Of a stretch of 64,000 nucleotides of DNA, positions 38,440-47,470 are shown one piece after another. Location of the stretch: NCBI GenBank assembly GCA_937871285.1, contig CALMQS010000089.1, forward strand, positions 1 through 64,000, in the 5' to 3' direction. Position numbers and translations under genes: made by a program. Source of the DNA: an uncultured Sphingobacteriales bacterium. GTDB lineage: Bacteria > Bacteroidota > Bacteroidia > Chitinophagales > Chitinophagaceae. Below the pieces are notes generated by a model. The model did not search any database, was not told the origin of the DNA, and saw only the letters and a list, made by a program, of their open reading frames with translations. Numbering within the stretch: position 1 is the first letter of the stretch; the number at the start of each line of letters is the position of its first letter.

Positions 38440-40764
38440 TTATTCTATCCATTCCAAATACAGATCTATATTTTTACCGGTTGGCTTACCCTCTACAATA
38501 CGGAGTTGTCTGTCTGCATTTTTATAATGATAAGCAGCTTTGATAACTGCAAAATCTTTTTCCGTTTCACCGGGAGATTCATTTCCCGCGCCATCTGTAG
38601 CATGGGCGATCACCAGCTTTCTCGGGGCTATACCGGCGGCAAGATCGGGAAGATCATAGGCGGTAAGCGCGTTGGGCACTGTGCTGTGAATGAAAGCCGG
38701 GGTATAGAAACGATGCATTACAACAGCACGGTAAGAAGTATAAGGTTCAATAAGCGCTACACTGCTGATTGATGAATCAAAAGCCGCCGCATGCAACAAT
38801 ACAGGAGCCATTTCTTTTTTAGCAAGGCCATAAATGGTCTGCACATTTTCATTTCTCTGTAATAGCCGGGCAAGGCTTACCACATTGCCGGCCCTCACTC
38901 CTACAATGCTTCTGCCAATGAGCATGGAAGCAAACCATACATTATAGGAAACGTCTTTGATAAAGGAATCCCCTTCAAAAATTCCGGAACCCATCTCCCC
39001 CACGCCTATCAAATCGGGCGCAAGCACCGTAAATCCTTTTTTTACAAACCATTCCATCTCACCGCCTTCCGCGGCTTCGGCTTGTTTCCCCGAAGGATGT
39101 AAATACAAAAGCGCTTTATGATTCAACTTGTCCGGCTTCAGTAGCAGGTAAGGAATAATATAATTCCCTTCGCCCTGCAAAAAATATTTTTCTATTACAT
39201 AACCATCTCTTTGAAACCGCCCGGTAAAAACAGGTTCATAGTTTTGCAGTGGCGGCGCATAGCCCGAAAGTTTACGTGCCGTCTGTACTGCATTTACAAG
39301 GTGGCTGCTTAACGCATTGCGGGAAGTTTTCAGTTGTTGTTCTAATTGCTCCGCATGTTTACGGTTCAAGCTAAAAACCGTTTCACTTTTTAACGAGGTG
39401 GCTATTTGACCGGTTTCGGTAACCTGTAATTCCTGCGCAGTTAATGTATCCGTTTCGTCATCGTTCGGATTGCCGGGATTGTTTAAATGCTTTTGAAAAA
39501 AAGCATACATGGCTTCCCTGTTCTTTTTGGTAGATGCATGCGGCGCATCATCTTCCATCATGTTAAAATTATCTTCCTTATTATAAGCCTTATAAATTCG
39601 GGATACTTCTTTTGCTGTTTCCCTCGCGCCTTCAATGCTAAATATATCGCGGGTAGTGGTGATCATTAATGTTGGTTTGGGCGCCCTCGCTAATAAAAGG
39701 TCAGCATGGTCTATCTCCCGCACAAGAGCGGCACTCAGATTCTGTTCTGCATCCTGCGGACCTATACTTTGAAATATACGGGTGAGGTTAGTGATATAAC
39801 ATTCCGGGGCAGCGGCTTTTATCCGGTCATCAAATGCGGCAATATATGCGGACTGTGTTCCTCCGCCGGAGCGGCCGGTTATACCTATTTGTTGCGCATC
39901 CACCTCTTTCCTGGTAAGTAAATAATCCACTGCTCTTATACCATCCCAAATCATATACTTTGCCTGGGAACTACCTGCAATAATAGCCTGTGCACCGGCG
40001 TAGGAATGCTCATCAACCGGCCCGCCAACTGTTGACTTACCAGTTGCAGCATCAAAATATTCCAAACGCTCACCCTGCCCTACGGGATCGAATGCAAATA
40101 CAATGAACCCTTTTTTTACAAGATTTAAAATTACATGCTGGTATACGGTACTCCTGTAACCTTCACCGGCGTGCCCGCTGCAATAAATGATCGCCGGCAG
40201 TTTATTTTTCTTTTCTATGGTTGGTATATATAATGAAGACGTAACAAAAAACCCGGGCTGCGATTCATAAATAACATGCTCTATCCTGTAGCCTTCCTTA
40301 TTTATTGTTCTTACTGTTTTTGCATTCAAAGCAGTTTTTTGGGGAAAAGGACCTGCCAGATCCTGTAAAGATTTACGGATATACTGCTGCCTGTTGTGCC
40401 AAACCTTTAATGAATGTATTCCTTTTATTGCAGCAGCACGTTTGTCCAAAAGCGTATAAGCCTGTTGTGCAAAATGATGATACAGGGCATTGGGCGCATC
40501 GCTGAACCGGATCCAGTTGTTCCGTATTACATCGTATTCATTTTGGGCATGCACTTTATTATTCACCAGCACAGTAGCAAATAACAATATGCAAATGATC
40601 TTAAACGATACTGCGTAATTGTTAAGTTTGATCACAATCAAAAAATTAATAAGGAACCATGAGCTACCAGGCACAAACCGGCATCTCAACAAATACCTGT
40701 TATCAACAGGCAAACCCGCATTACTTTTGAAAGTACAAAATATAATGCAATTATCCTTTCCCAT
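38440..40764 (-). CDS. Bilobed secreted alpha/beta-hydrolase (acetyl-xylan-esterase-like)
   Basis: A 774-residue protein of two alpha/beta-hydrolase lobes. In the first lobe the nucleophile elbow is intact (GITGRSGGGTQSAYIAAFDD), with a later acidic and His region (TTTRDIFSIEGA, EDDAPHAS). In the second lobe the elbow is replaced by YGLAKKEMAP without Ser. ATG 40764 overlaps the upstream barrel gene by 14 bp and gives a long leader; an in-frame GTG about 43 codons later would start right before a clean signal peptide (YAVSFKIICILLFATVLV, then VHAQ). It resembles acetyl-xylan esterase/cephalosporin-C deacetylase relatives; the substrate is unknown. Confidence 0.8.
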   Translation of the reverse strand: MGKDNCIIFCTFKSNAGLPVDNRYLLRCRFVPGSSWFLINFLIVIKLNNYAVSFKIICILLFATVLVNNKVHAQNEYDVIRNNWIRFSDAPNALYHHFAQQAYTLLDKRAAAIKGIHSLKVWHNRQQYIRKSLQDLAGPFPQKTALNAKTVRTINKEGYRIEHVIYESQPGFFVTSSLYIPTIEKKNKLPAIIYCSGHAGEGYRSTVYQHVILNLVKKGFIVFAFDPVGQGERLEYFDAATGKSTVGGPVDEHSYAGAQAIIAGSSQAKYMIWDGIRAVDYLLTRKEVDAQQIGITGRSGGGTQSAYIAAFDDRIKAAAPECYITNLTRIFQSIGPQDAEQNLSAALVREIDHADLLLARAPKPTLMITTTRDIFSIEGARETAKEVSRIYKAYNKEDNFNMMEDDAPHASTKKNREAMYAFFQKHLNNPGNPNDDETDTLTAQELQVTETGQIATSLKSETVFSLNRKHAEQLEQQLKTSRNALSSHLVNAVQTARKLSGYAPPLQNYEPVFTGRFQRDGYVIEKYFLQGEGNYIIPYLLLKPDKLNHKALLYLHPSGKQAEAAEGGEMEWFVKKGFTVLAPDLIGVGEMGSGIFEGDSFIKDVSYNVWFASMLIGRSIVGVRAGNVVSLARLLQRNENVQTIYGLAKKEMAPVLLHAAAFDSSISSVALIEPYTSYRAVVMHRFYTPAFIHSTVPNALTAYDLPDLAAGIAPRKLVIAHATDGAGNESPGETEKDFAVIKAAYHYKNADRQLRIVEGKPTGKNIDLYLEWIE

Positions 40765-43183
40765 GTGTTTTCACGTCATTGTTAATGATCCGTTTCCTTT
40801 CCTTTTGCTGAAGCAGTCCGCCGAATTCCCAGTTCACCGTAAGCTTAACTGCCCTGCTGAAATAGCGGTTATCCGTTCGGGATATAAAGAGCGGACGGTT
40901 CAGCATTTCCGATTCCGGAATGAACCGGTTAAAAAGATTTACGGCTGCCAGTGTAATGGTTAGTTTGGTTTTCTTCAGTTCTTTTTTCCCGGCAAAGCTG
41001 TAATAATAAACGCCGGTCCGGCTGCCCAGTAAGGTAACTGACCGGGTGCTGTACTCACCAAAAACCTGCACTGCAAAATCACGGGGCAGCTTATAGCTGG
41101 TATTGATACTGACATCTGCATTCCACCCTGAACGAAATATTGCCAGCGCCTCACTGCTATAGTTAAGATGATTGATATTTACGTTCCCGTTCAGTCCCCA
41201 GCTTGAAGAAAGGTTTACCGTTGAGGAAAGGTTGAGTCCAAACTGCCGGTTGCCCGCAAGGTTCTGCTTGCTGGTATACGATATTCCCTGCGCATCTGTT
41301 TCCATGAACTCCACGATCGTATTATTCGTTTGCCTGTAGAAAAATGCAGCGTGCATAAAAAATGCCGGGCCGGTATTAAGCCCGTAAGAAAGCTCCGCCT
41401 GGTCGGCGATCTCCGGTGCCAATTCGGGGTTGCCCGCTACGATGTTCTTTGGGTCGCTGGCGTTTACATTCGGATTCAAATCCCATATATAAGGCCGGGT
41501 TAACCGCCGGGTATAGCTCAGGTTGAACGTATTGCTTTCATTCACCTTTTTTGTGAGGGTTGCAGTAGGAATAAAATTCACGAACCTGCTATCGAAAGCC
41601 GTACCCGAATGTATAAATTTCCCGCTGATGTAAGTTGCTTCAGGGCGTGCGCCTGCTTCAATATACCAGTTATTGGTGAGCTTTAATTTCAGTATGGCAT
41701 ATACCGCGGCTACATCCTGGCTATACCTGAAATCATCCGAGCGCAACGGTTGCGGTTCCATTTTATCTACCTGCTGCGGATCGCTTGCTGCCACATCATA
41801 ACGGTTACCTACATTGCGTAAAATGATTTTGGTTCCGGCTTCCAGCGTAATACTCCCCTTTGCATTAAACGGATGTATATAATCGGCCTGGAAAGTCCAT
41901 TCCCTGTTCTTTGTTTTGCTGTTATTCAATTCGCGGTAGAGCAGGTTTTTTGCTTCGCCGGTTTGCACCGCATCATACCAAGACAAATCCCTCGAAGGTG
42001 AATTTTGTACCAGCAGGGTGATCTGTTGCCCTGCCTTTTTCAACCGCCGGCTATACCCAATATTCATATCTGCGCCCAGGTAAGCATTCCTTGTATCAAT
42101 TGCCTGCCGGTATTGCTCTTCAACAGCGCCACCCGGTAAACTTACGGTACCGGACAGGCGACTATCTTCCGGCCAATTACCAAACCAGGCATTTGTACCA
42201 AAGCTCAGCTCGCTAAGCGAATCGGGCGCATAATCTATTGCGAGATCAGCCGACCCGTGCGGCGCTGCATTGTCTTTTTCGATGAACTGTCTTAAACCGC
42301 CAGCTGGTTCATTATCAAGAAGCGTGGTTCGCTCCAGCAACTGCTCCGATTTCCTGCGAAGCCTGTGCAAATGGCCGGACAGGTTAATGCTCCATTTTTG
42401 TCCGGATACAGAAAGCCGGGGGTTCAGCATCTGTTCCAGGTTACTCACACTTGCTTCCAGCGTGCCACTGAAATCGCCTTTACCTTTTTTTGTAATGATA
42501 TTGATCACGCCGGCAGCGCCTTCCGCGTCATACCTGGCCGATGGCGTCGTAATAATCTCCACAGATCTGATCATGCCGGCAGGCATCATATTCAGCGCAT
42601 CCGCCACGCTGCGGGCCATTTGCCCGGAATACTTTCCATTGATGAGTATTTTAAGATTGTTGTTTCCGCGCATACTCACGTTGCCCTGGGCATCTACATT
42701 AAGCACAGGTGCTTTGCGCAGTACGTCTGCCGCTGTTCCTCCTTTATTGGTTACATCGTTTTCTGCATTATATACCAGCATCCCCGGTCGCTGTTCTACC
42801 AGTCTTTTCACCGCAGTGATCTTTACTTCCTGCAAATAATCACTACCCTGTACCAGGAGGATGTCATCCAGCTTCAGCATTAACTGCCCGGCTGCTAATT
42901 CAATATACACTTCCTTTGTGCTGTAACCCACAAAGCTTATTTCAAGCCTGTACTTTCCCGGCTCGGGCAATGCTGTTTTAAAAGCGCCGCTTTCCAGCGA
43001 ATAGGTTGAAGCAATATGCTCGTTCTGCCCGTTCCATACGCCAATAGTAGCATAGGCAACTGCTTTGGAAGTAGCGGAATCTTTGAGTACCCCCGTTAAT
43101 ATATACTGCTTCGCGACTTGCTGAGCTGTGCCGTATGGCGCCAATCCTGCAAATACCATAATCATCCATACCATTCTTTTCAT
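40751..43183 (-). CDS. Outer-membrane beta-barrel protein with CarboxypepD_reg and plug domains
   Basis: An 810-residue TonB-receptor-like outer membrane protein. It has a signal peptide (WMIMVFAGLAPYGTAQ), then a carboxypeptidase-regulatory-like domain (ILTGVLKDSATSKAVAYATI). The plug domain follows (GTAADVLRKAPVLNVDAQGN, NGKYSGQMARSVADALNMMP, IITTPSARYDAEGAAGVINI), then a long barrel with aromatic-rich strands (SYTRRLTRPYIWDLNPNVN). It fits the OMP_b-brl_3 family of Bacteroidota, whose members import or secrete unknown substrates. No SusD partner is adjacent. It is followed on the same strand by the bilobed hydrolase gene with a 14-bp overlap, suggesting joint expression. Confidence 0.88.
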   Translation of the reverse strand: MKRMVWMIMVFAGLAPYGTAQQVAKQYILTGVLKDSATSKAVAYATIGVWNGQNEHIASTYSLESGAFKTALPEPGKYRLEISFVGYSTKEVYIELAAGQLMLKLDDILLVQGSDYLQEVKITAVKRLVEQRPGMLVYNAENDVTNKGGTAADVLRKAPVLNVDAQGNVSMRGNNNLKILINGKYSGQMARSVADALNMMPAGMIRSVEIITTPSARYDAEGAAGVINIITKKGKGDFSGTLEASVSNLEQMLNPRLSVSGQKWSINLSGHLHRLRRKSEQLLERTTLLDNEPAGGLRQFIEKDNAAPHGSADLAIDYAPDSLSELSFGTNAWFGNWPEDSRLSGTVSLPGGAVEEQYRQAIDTRNAYLGADMNIGYSRRLKKAGQQITLLVQNSPSRDLSWYDAVQTGEAKNLLYRELNNSKTKNREWTFQADYIHPFNAKGSITLEAGTKIILRNVGNRYDVAASDPQQVDKMEPQPLRSDDFRYSQDVAAVYAILKLKLTNNWYIEAGARPEATYISGKFIHSGTAFDSRFVNFIPTATLTKKVNESNTFNLSYTRRLTRPYIWDLNPNVNASDPKNIVAGNPELAPEIADQAELSYGLNTGPAFFMHAAFFYRQTNNTIVEFMETDAQGISYTSKQNLAGNRQFGLNLSSTVNLSSSWGLNGNVNINHLNYSSEALAIFRSGWNADVSINTSYKLPRDFAVQVFGEYSTRSVTLLGSRTGVYYYSFAGKKELKKTKLTITLAAVNLFNRFIPESEMLNRPLFISRTDNRYFSRAVKLTVNWEFGGLLQQKERKRIINNDVKTHGKG

Positions 43184-43493
43184 ATCCGTTTTTTTATTCT
43201 CTGTACAGTGGTCTCTCCTGCTGTGTTAGCAGTACACATCCTGCGGCCGGGCAAAGTTCTTTTATCGTCATTACATTCCCGTAATAATCAGGAAAATGAT
43301 TTACGAAAAAAGTAAACAATTATTTGAATGACATCGGGATGGTTCCGGAAACAGCAAATCTTCCCTGAAGCTATTCTTCCATACGGTGCTTTATTACCAA
43401 TAACGACAATTGTTTTCCTGATCCGGCATTTTAAAAAAAAGAAGCCGGTTTAATTTAGAGATAGCTATTTAACTATTACTTAAACAAATACTT
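43184..43493. other. Divergent intergenic region
   Basis: About 310 bases between the barrel gene and the small conserved gene. It should carry both promoters, but I found no clean TAnnTTTG box or palindrome in it. Confidence 0.4.
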
Positions 43494-43826
43494 ATGTGCG
43501 CATTCATACAAATCATTCAGGATAAACAGGGATATGTTGCCCAATGTGCTTATTGTGAAGCGCTGGAAGTGGTAACGGGCACCAGCATTATCCATCTCTG
43601 GTACGATCAGTGGAAAAGCTTCCTGCATTATATTCAGCAGGTAAAGCAAATGCAGCCCAACGTAAACCCGGATATTAAAATCATTATGCTTGATGTTGCA
43701 GGAACAGATTGTTTTCAAATGTACCTCACTATGGCAGAACTGCATGCCTTCTGCCAGTTATTGGAAAAAGCCGACGACGAGCTCAAAGCACAGCAACTGA
43801 TGAAATGTTTTCAAGGTGGTAAATAG
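43494..43826 (+). CDS. Small conserved protein of unknown function
   Basis: A 110-residue cytoplasmic protein without signal peptide or membrane segment. It has a CAYC motif (AQCAYCEALEVVTGTSIIHL), a Trp/Tyr-rich helix (WYDQWKSFLHYIQQV) and an acidic C-terminal helix (LEKADDELKAQQLMKCF). It resembles small DUF6686-like proteins of Bacteroidota, but I am not certain. It stands alone on the plus strand with a plausible start and codon pattern. Confidence 0.6.
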   Translation: MCAFIQIIQDKQGYVAQCAYCEALEVVTGTSIIHLWYDQWKSFLHYIQQVKQMQPNVNPDIKIIMLDVAGTDCFQMYLTMAELHAFCQLLEKADDELKAQQLMKCFQGGK

Positions 43827-44115
43827 TGAATAGTGAATGAGTAGTTCACCCTTTATTCTCTCACTTTATCACCTATGTTTGTCGCCGACTTCATTATTTC
43901 GTCCTGTAAGCGGGGGTAATCTTCCTCCGCCAAATATAGCGCCCCGCTGCAACAAAAAACTTTCATCAATCATACGGTGATAAAAGATGCTGCAGGAATT
44001 CTGTTCCTTTTTTTCCGAAAAAAAAGGAACCAAAAAAAACGCAATGACAAATACTCGTACAATTTGTATATTTTGAGGGGTGGATAATAAAGTCGAAAAA
44101 AAATCAACCCAAACA
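43827..44115. other. Intergenic region upstream of the Nramp-like gene
   Basis: Contains a short tandem word (ATAGTGAATAGTGAATGAG at 43825-43843) and purine-rich runs around 44015-44042. A near-consensus -7 box (TATATTTTG, one base too long) lies at 44067-44075, about 40 nt upstream of ATG 44116. Confidence 0.4.
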
Positions 44116-45468
44116 ATGATTGCGGATAATTATATCATCACACATAGCAGCATTAAAGAACCGCCGGTATCTTTCGGTTCGAAACTCAAATTCCTCGGAC
44201 CGGGTTTTATTCTTTCAGCATCTATTGTCGGATCCGGCGAGCTGATTGCTACCACTGTACTTGGCGCCAGGGCCGGCTTCATTGCATTCTGGATCATTAT
44301 TGTAAGTTGCCTGGTAAAAGTAGCCATACAATTAGAGTTTGGCAAACGGGCGGTCGTGTCCGGTGAAACGCCCATGCAATCTTTTTCAAAGCTTCCCGGT
44401 CCCAAACTGGGGAAAGTTAACTGGACTGTAAGTGCTGTTTTTTTGCTGACCTTACTTAAAATAATACAGGTAGGCGGTATGCTTGGAGGATCCGCTATTG
44501 TTCTAAGCATGCTTTTCCCGGCATTGCCGGTGTTTGCATGGGCTATTGCTATCGCTATACTAGTTGCTGTGCTTATCTATAAAAATTATTACAGGCTCGT
44601 TGAAAAATCCTCGCTGATCATGGTGGTGGCTTTCACTGCATTAACCATCGTATCGCTGGTAGCGGTTTCGTTTACACCTTACCGTTTTACAATGACCGAC
44701 GTTGCAGCCGGGCTGCAATTTGAACTGCCATCTCACCTCGTTATTATTGCCATAGGCGCATTTGGCATTACCGGTGTGGCCAGCGACGAGATCATTGCTT
44801 ACAATTACTGGTGCATTGAAAAGGGATATGCAGCTTATACCGGACCGGCCGATAATACGGCGGAATGGAAGAAAAGGGCAAGGGGCTGGACGAGTGTGAT
44901 GTACCTCGATGCCTTAGTGGCCATGATCATATATACAGCCGTTACGGCCGCGTTTTACCTGTTGGGCGCTTCCATACTGTACAACCGGGGAGAAATACCG
45001 GAAGGAAATGCTTTGATAGAAACCCTTGCACATATTTATACGCAATCATTGGGCAGTGGCATAAGAACAGCTTATCTCATTGGCGCTTTCTTTGTATTGT
45101 TTTCGAGTGTATTTGCAACCCTTGCCTACTGGTCGAGATTGTTCTCCGATATTTTCGGGCAGTTTGGATGGATAGATTTTTACAACCCGGCGAAAAGAAA
45201 AAAAACGATAGCTATTTTATCGTGGATATTCCCCGCGGTTTGGGTAGTAGCGTATCTCTTTATCCAGTTGCCGGTTTTTATGATCATATCCGGTGGCGTG
45301 GTGGGCTCGGTGCTTTTATTGATCGTTGTTTTTGCCGCACTGTGCTTCCGTTACCACAAAAACTATCCTTCATTAAAATCCTCCATTTTCTATAATATAT
45401 TATTCTGGCTTAGTGTACTGTCTATTGGAATGATAGCAGTATACGGGTTGGTGAAACTGATAAGTTAA
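44116..45468 (+). CDS. Nramp-related divalent-metal-type transporter, non-canonical
   Basis: A 450-residue membrane protein with 11 hydrophobic segments. I start it at ATG 44116; GTG 44080 is an alternative with a GAGGGG just upstream. Segment order and phrases such as KFLGPGFILSASIVGSGELIATTVLGA place it in the Nramp superfamily. However, the first helix lacks the DPGN metal motif (VGSGE instead), and the sixth lacks MPH (FGITGVASDEIIAYNYW). The substrate therefore may not be manganese or iron. It is alone between the small protein and the convergent encapsulin operon. Confidence 0.82.
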   Translation: MIADNYIITHSSIKEPPVSFGSKLKFLGPGFILSASIVGSGELIATTVLGARAGFIAFWIIIVSCLVKVAIQLEFGKRAVVSGETPMQSFSKLPGPKLGKVNWTVSAVFLLTLLKIIQVGGMLGGSAIVLSMLFPALPVFAWAIAIAILVAVLIYKNYYRLVEKSSLIMVVAFTALTIVSLVAVSFTPYRFTMTDVAAGLQFELPSHLVIIAIGAFGITGVASDEIIAYNYWCIEKGYAAYTGPADNTAEWKKRARGWTSVMYLDALVAMIIYTAVTAAFYLLGASILYNRGEIPEGNALIETLAHIYTQSLGSGIRTAYLIGAFFVLFSSVFATLAYWSRLFSDIFGQFGWIDFYNPAKRKKTIAILSWIFPAVWVVAYLFIQLPVFMIISGGVVGSVLLLIVVFAALCFRYHKNYPSLKSSIFYNILFWLSVLSIGMIAVYGLVKLIS

Positions 45469-45505
45469 ATCTGGCAGCCGAACCAGCATTGTAATCAACC
45501 TTTAT

Positions 45506-47470
45506 TTACCTGGTCAACCCCTTTAGTACTGCTACCAACCGGTCAACATCCTCACAGGTATTATAAAATGCCAGTGACGGGCGAACCGTGGTTTCTACTC
45601 CCATCCTGCGTAAAATAGGTTGTGCACAATGGTGACCCGTACGCACTGCGATTCCCTCGCGGTTGAGTGCTTTGCCAACATCATCATTTGAATGACCTTT
45701 CAGTATAAAAGATAATACACTTGCTTTATGAGCGGCTGTGCCGATAAGCCGTATACCCGGCACCTGCTTTAAATGATGTGTTGCGTATTCCAGCAAAGCA
45801 TGTTCATAAGCATTGATATTAGCTATGCCCAGTTGGGTTACATAATCTATTGCCGCGCCAAGACCTACCGCATCTGCTATGTTGCCTGTACCTGCTTCAA
45901 AGCGGTTGGGCGCTTTGTGATATTGTATTTCTTCGAAAGTCACATCCTGTATCATATTACCTCCACCCTGCCAGGGTTCGGTACTATTTAACAAATCTTC
46001 TTTACCATACACTACGCCAATACCTGTTGGTCCAAAAACTTTGTGCCCCGAGAATACAAACCAATCCGCATCGAGCGCCTGTACATTTACAGGCATATGC
46101 GAAACAGATTGCGCCCCGTCTACCAAAACTTTCGCGCCGGCAGCATGCGCCATAGCAACCATTTGTTCAGCGGGTGTAACTGTTCCCAATGCATTCGACA
46201 CCTGGGTGAAGGCAACTAATTTTGTATTAGCGTTTAACAGCCTGGCATATTCGTCCAATAAAATCTGTCCGTCATCATCTACAGGTATTACATTTAATGT
46301 CAATCCTTTTTTATCAGCCAATCTTTTCCACGGCACTATATTAGCATGATGTTCAAGATGGCTCACAATAATTTCATCGCCATTTTTCAGATATTGATCG
46401 CCCCAGCTTTGTGCAACAAGATTGATCGCCTCTGTAGCACCGCGAACAAAAATGATTTCATTAGGTGATCTGGCGCCGAGGAATTGCTGTACTTTTTTTC
46501 TTGCTTCCTCGTAAGCATCTGTTGCTCTTGCAGCCAATTCGTGAGCAGCACGGTGTATGTTGGAGTTTTCGTGCCGGTAAAAATAGCTCAGCCTGTCTAT
46601 TACAGATTGCGGCTTTTGTGTAGTAGCCGCATTGTCTAACCAAACAAGCGATTTGCCATTCACCTTTTCGTTGAGAATGGGAAAATCTTTTTTTATTTTA
46701 TAAGCATCAAAACCATGTGTAAAACCGCCTAACTCACCGTTGTTAACAGGTAATCGCTCCTGCTGTAAAAAATAGAAAGAAGGTGTGTTTGTATCTGTAA
46801 TGATTGGTAATGGTGAATGATGTGAACCAGTTGTTGGATCGCTGATGTTTACAAATTTCAGGATTGATTCAATATCCTGCCAGTAAGGTTGTTCATCTAT
46901 GAAAGGTAATGCAAATGGATCCTGCTTATTGCCTGCTGTTTGTTTATCAATATTTGCATCCGGAAAGCTGGTTACCGGTTCCTTAATATTGAAATTTTCC
47001 GGCTGATGTACATACGATGGAGATGCGCCGCTGCCAGCTACTGAAGCCGGAACGCCGCCACTAAGCGTAGATTTATCGGAACTTGTTTGTTCAAATCCGG
47101 GAGTTAAACCGGGCTGGAGCGCTGCGAATGCTGAATAATTTTCCCGGGGCGCTGAAGCCCCGCTACCTGCTACCGAAGATGATACACCTAATCCTGTTGC
47201 AGAAGGTGGCGCAGAGAACCCGCTAACCGGCACCGGTGATGCTAATGCAGGTTGCACGATGCCATGCGTCATAAGCTCATCTGCAGGAAGGTTTACGCCG
47301 GGAACAATACCCTCTCCCGTGATTGATTTCGCGAAAGCAGTTGCCCGCGGGTGCTCATATGGATCTAATGAAATTTCCTTTGGCGCATCTTCCGGTAAAG
47401 CTTTAAAGAGCTGGTTGGCCAATTCCTGCAAGACTTCCACGTCCGGAAGATTATTTGTATTTGTACTCAT
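45506..47470 (-). CDS. Cysteine desulfurase, cargo of family 2A encapsulin
   Basis: A 654-residue protein starting at ATG 47470, 20 nt inside the end of the shell gene. Residues about 260-654 are a SufS-type group II cysteine desulfurase. PLP-binding Lys477 lies in FSGHKVFGPTGIG and catalytic Cys615 in RTGHHCAQPILRRMG, with SHLEHHANIVPWKRLA and RFEAGTGNIA also conserved. It removes sulfur from L-cysteine as a persulfide. The first about 255 residues are a low-complexity Ala/Ser/Gly/Pro-rich extension with a helical start (EVLQELANQLFKALPE) and a repeated VAGSGAS unit. It ends near TPSFYFLQQERLP. In family 2A systems such an extension directs loading into the shell. Adjacent to the shell gene, this is the classic sulfur-storing nanocompartment pair. 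Confidence 0.92.
   Translation of the reverse strand: MSTNTNNLPDVEVLQELANQLFKALPEDAPKEISLDPYEHPRATAFAKSITGEGIVPGVNLPADELMTHGIVQPALASPVPVSGFSAPPSATGLGVSSSVAGSGASAPRENYSAFAALQPGLTPGFEQTSSDKSTLSGGVPASVAGSGASPSYVHQPENFNIKEPVTSFPDANIDKQTAGNKQDPFALPFIDEQPYWQDIESILKFVNISDPTTGSHHSPLPIITDTNTPSFYFLQQERLPVNNGELGGFTHGFDAYKIKKDFPILNEKVNGKSLVWLDNAATTQKPQSVIDRLSYFYRHENSNIHRAAHELAARATDAYEEARKKVQQFLGARSPNEIIFVRGATEAINLVAQSWGDQYLKNGDEIIVSHLEHHANIVPWKRLADKKGLTLNVIPVDDDGQILLDEYARLLNANTKLVAFTQVSNALGTVTPAEQMVAMAHAAGAKVLVDGAQSVSHMPVNVQALDADWFVFSGHKVFGPTGIGVVYGKEDLLNSTEPWQGGGNMIQDVTFEEIQYHKAPNRFEAGTGNIADAVGLGAAIDYVTQLGIANINAYEHALLEYATHHLKQVPGIRLIGTAAHKASVLSFILKGHSNDDVGKALNREGIAVRTGHHCAQPILRRMGVETTVRPSLAFYNTCEDVDRLVAVLKGLTR

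Noticed and set aside
38250..38543. Plus-strand open frame of 97 codons
   Set aside because: Runs into the 3' end of the well-supported hydrolase gene on the other strand and shows no family features.
42270..42883. Long plus-strand frames opposite the outer-membrane barrel gene
   Set aside because: Shadow frames of a well-supported gene; no independent features.
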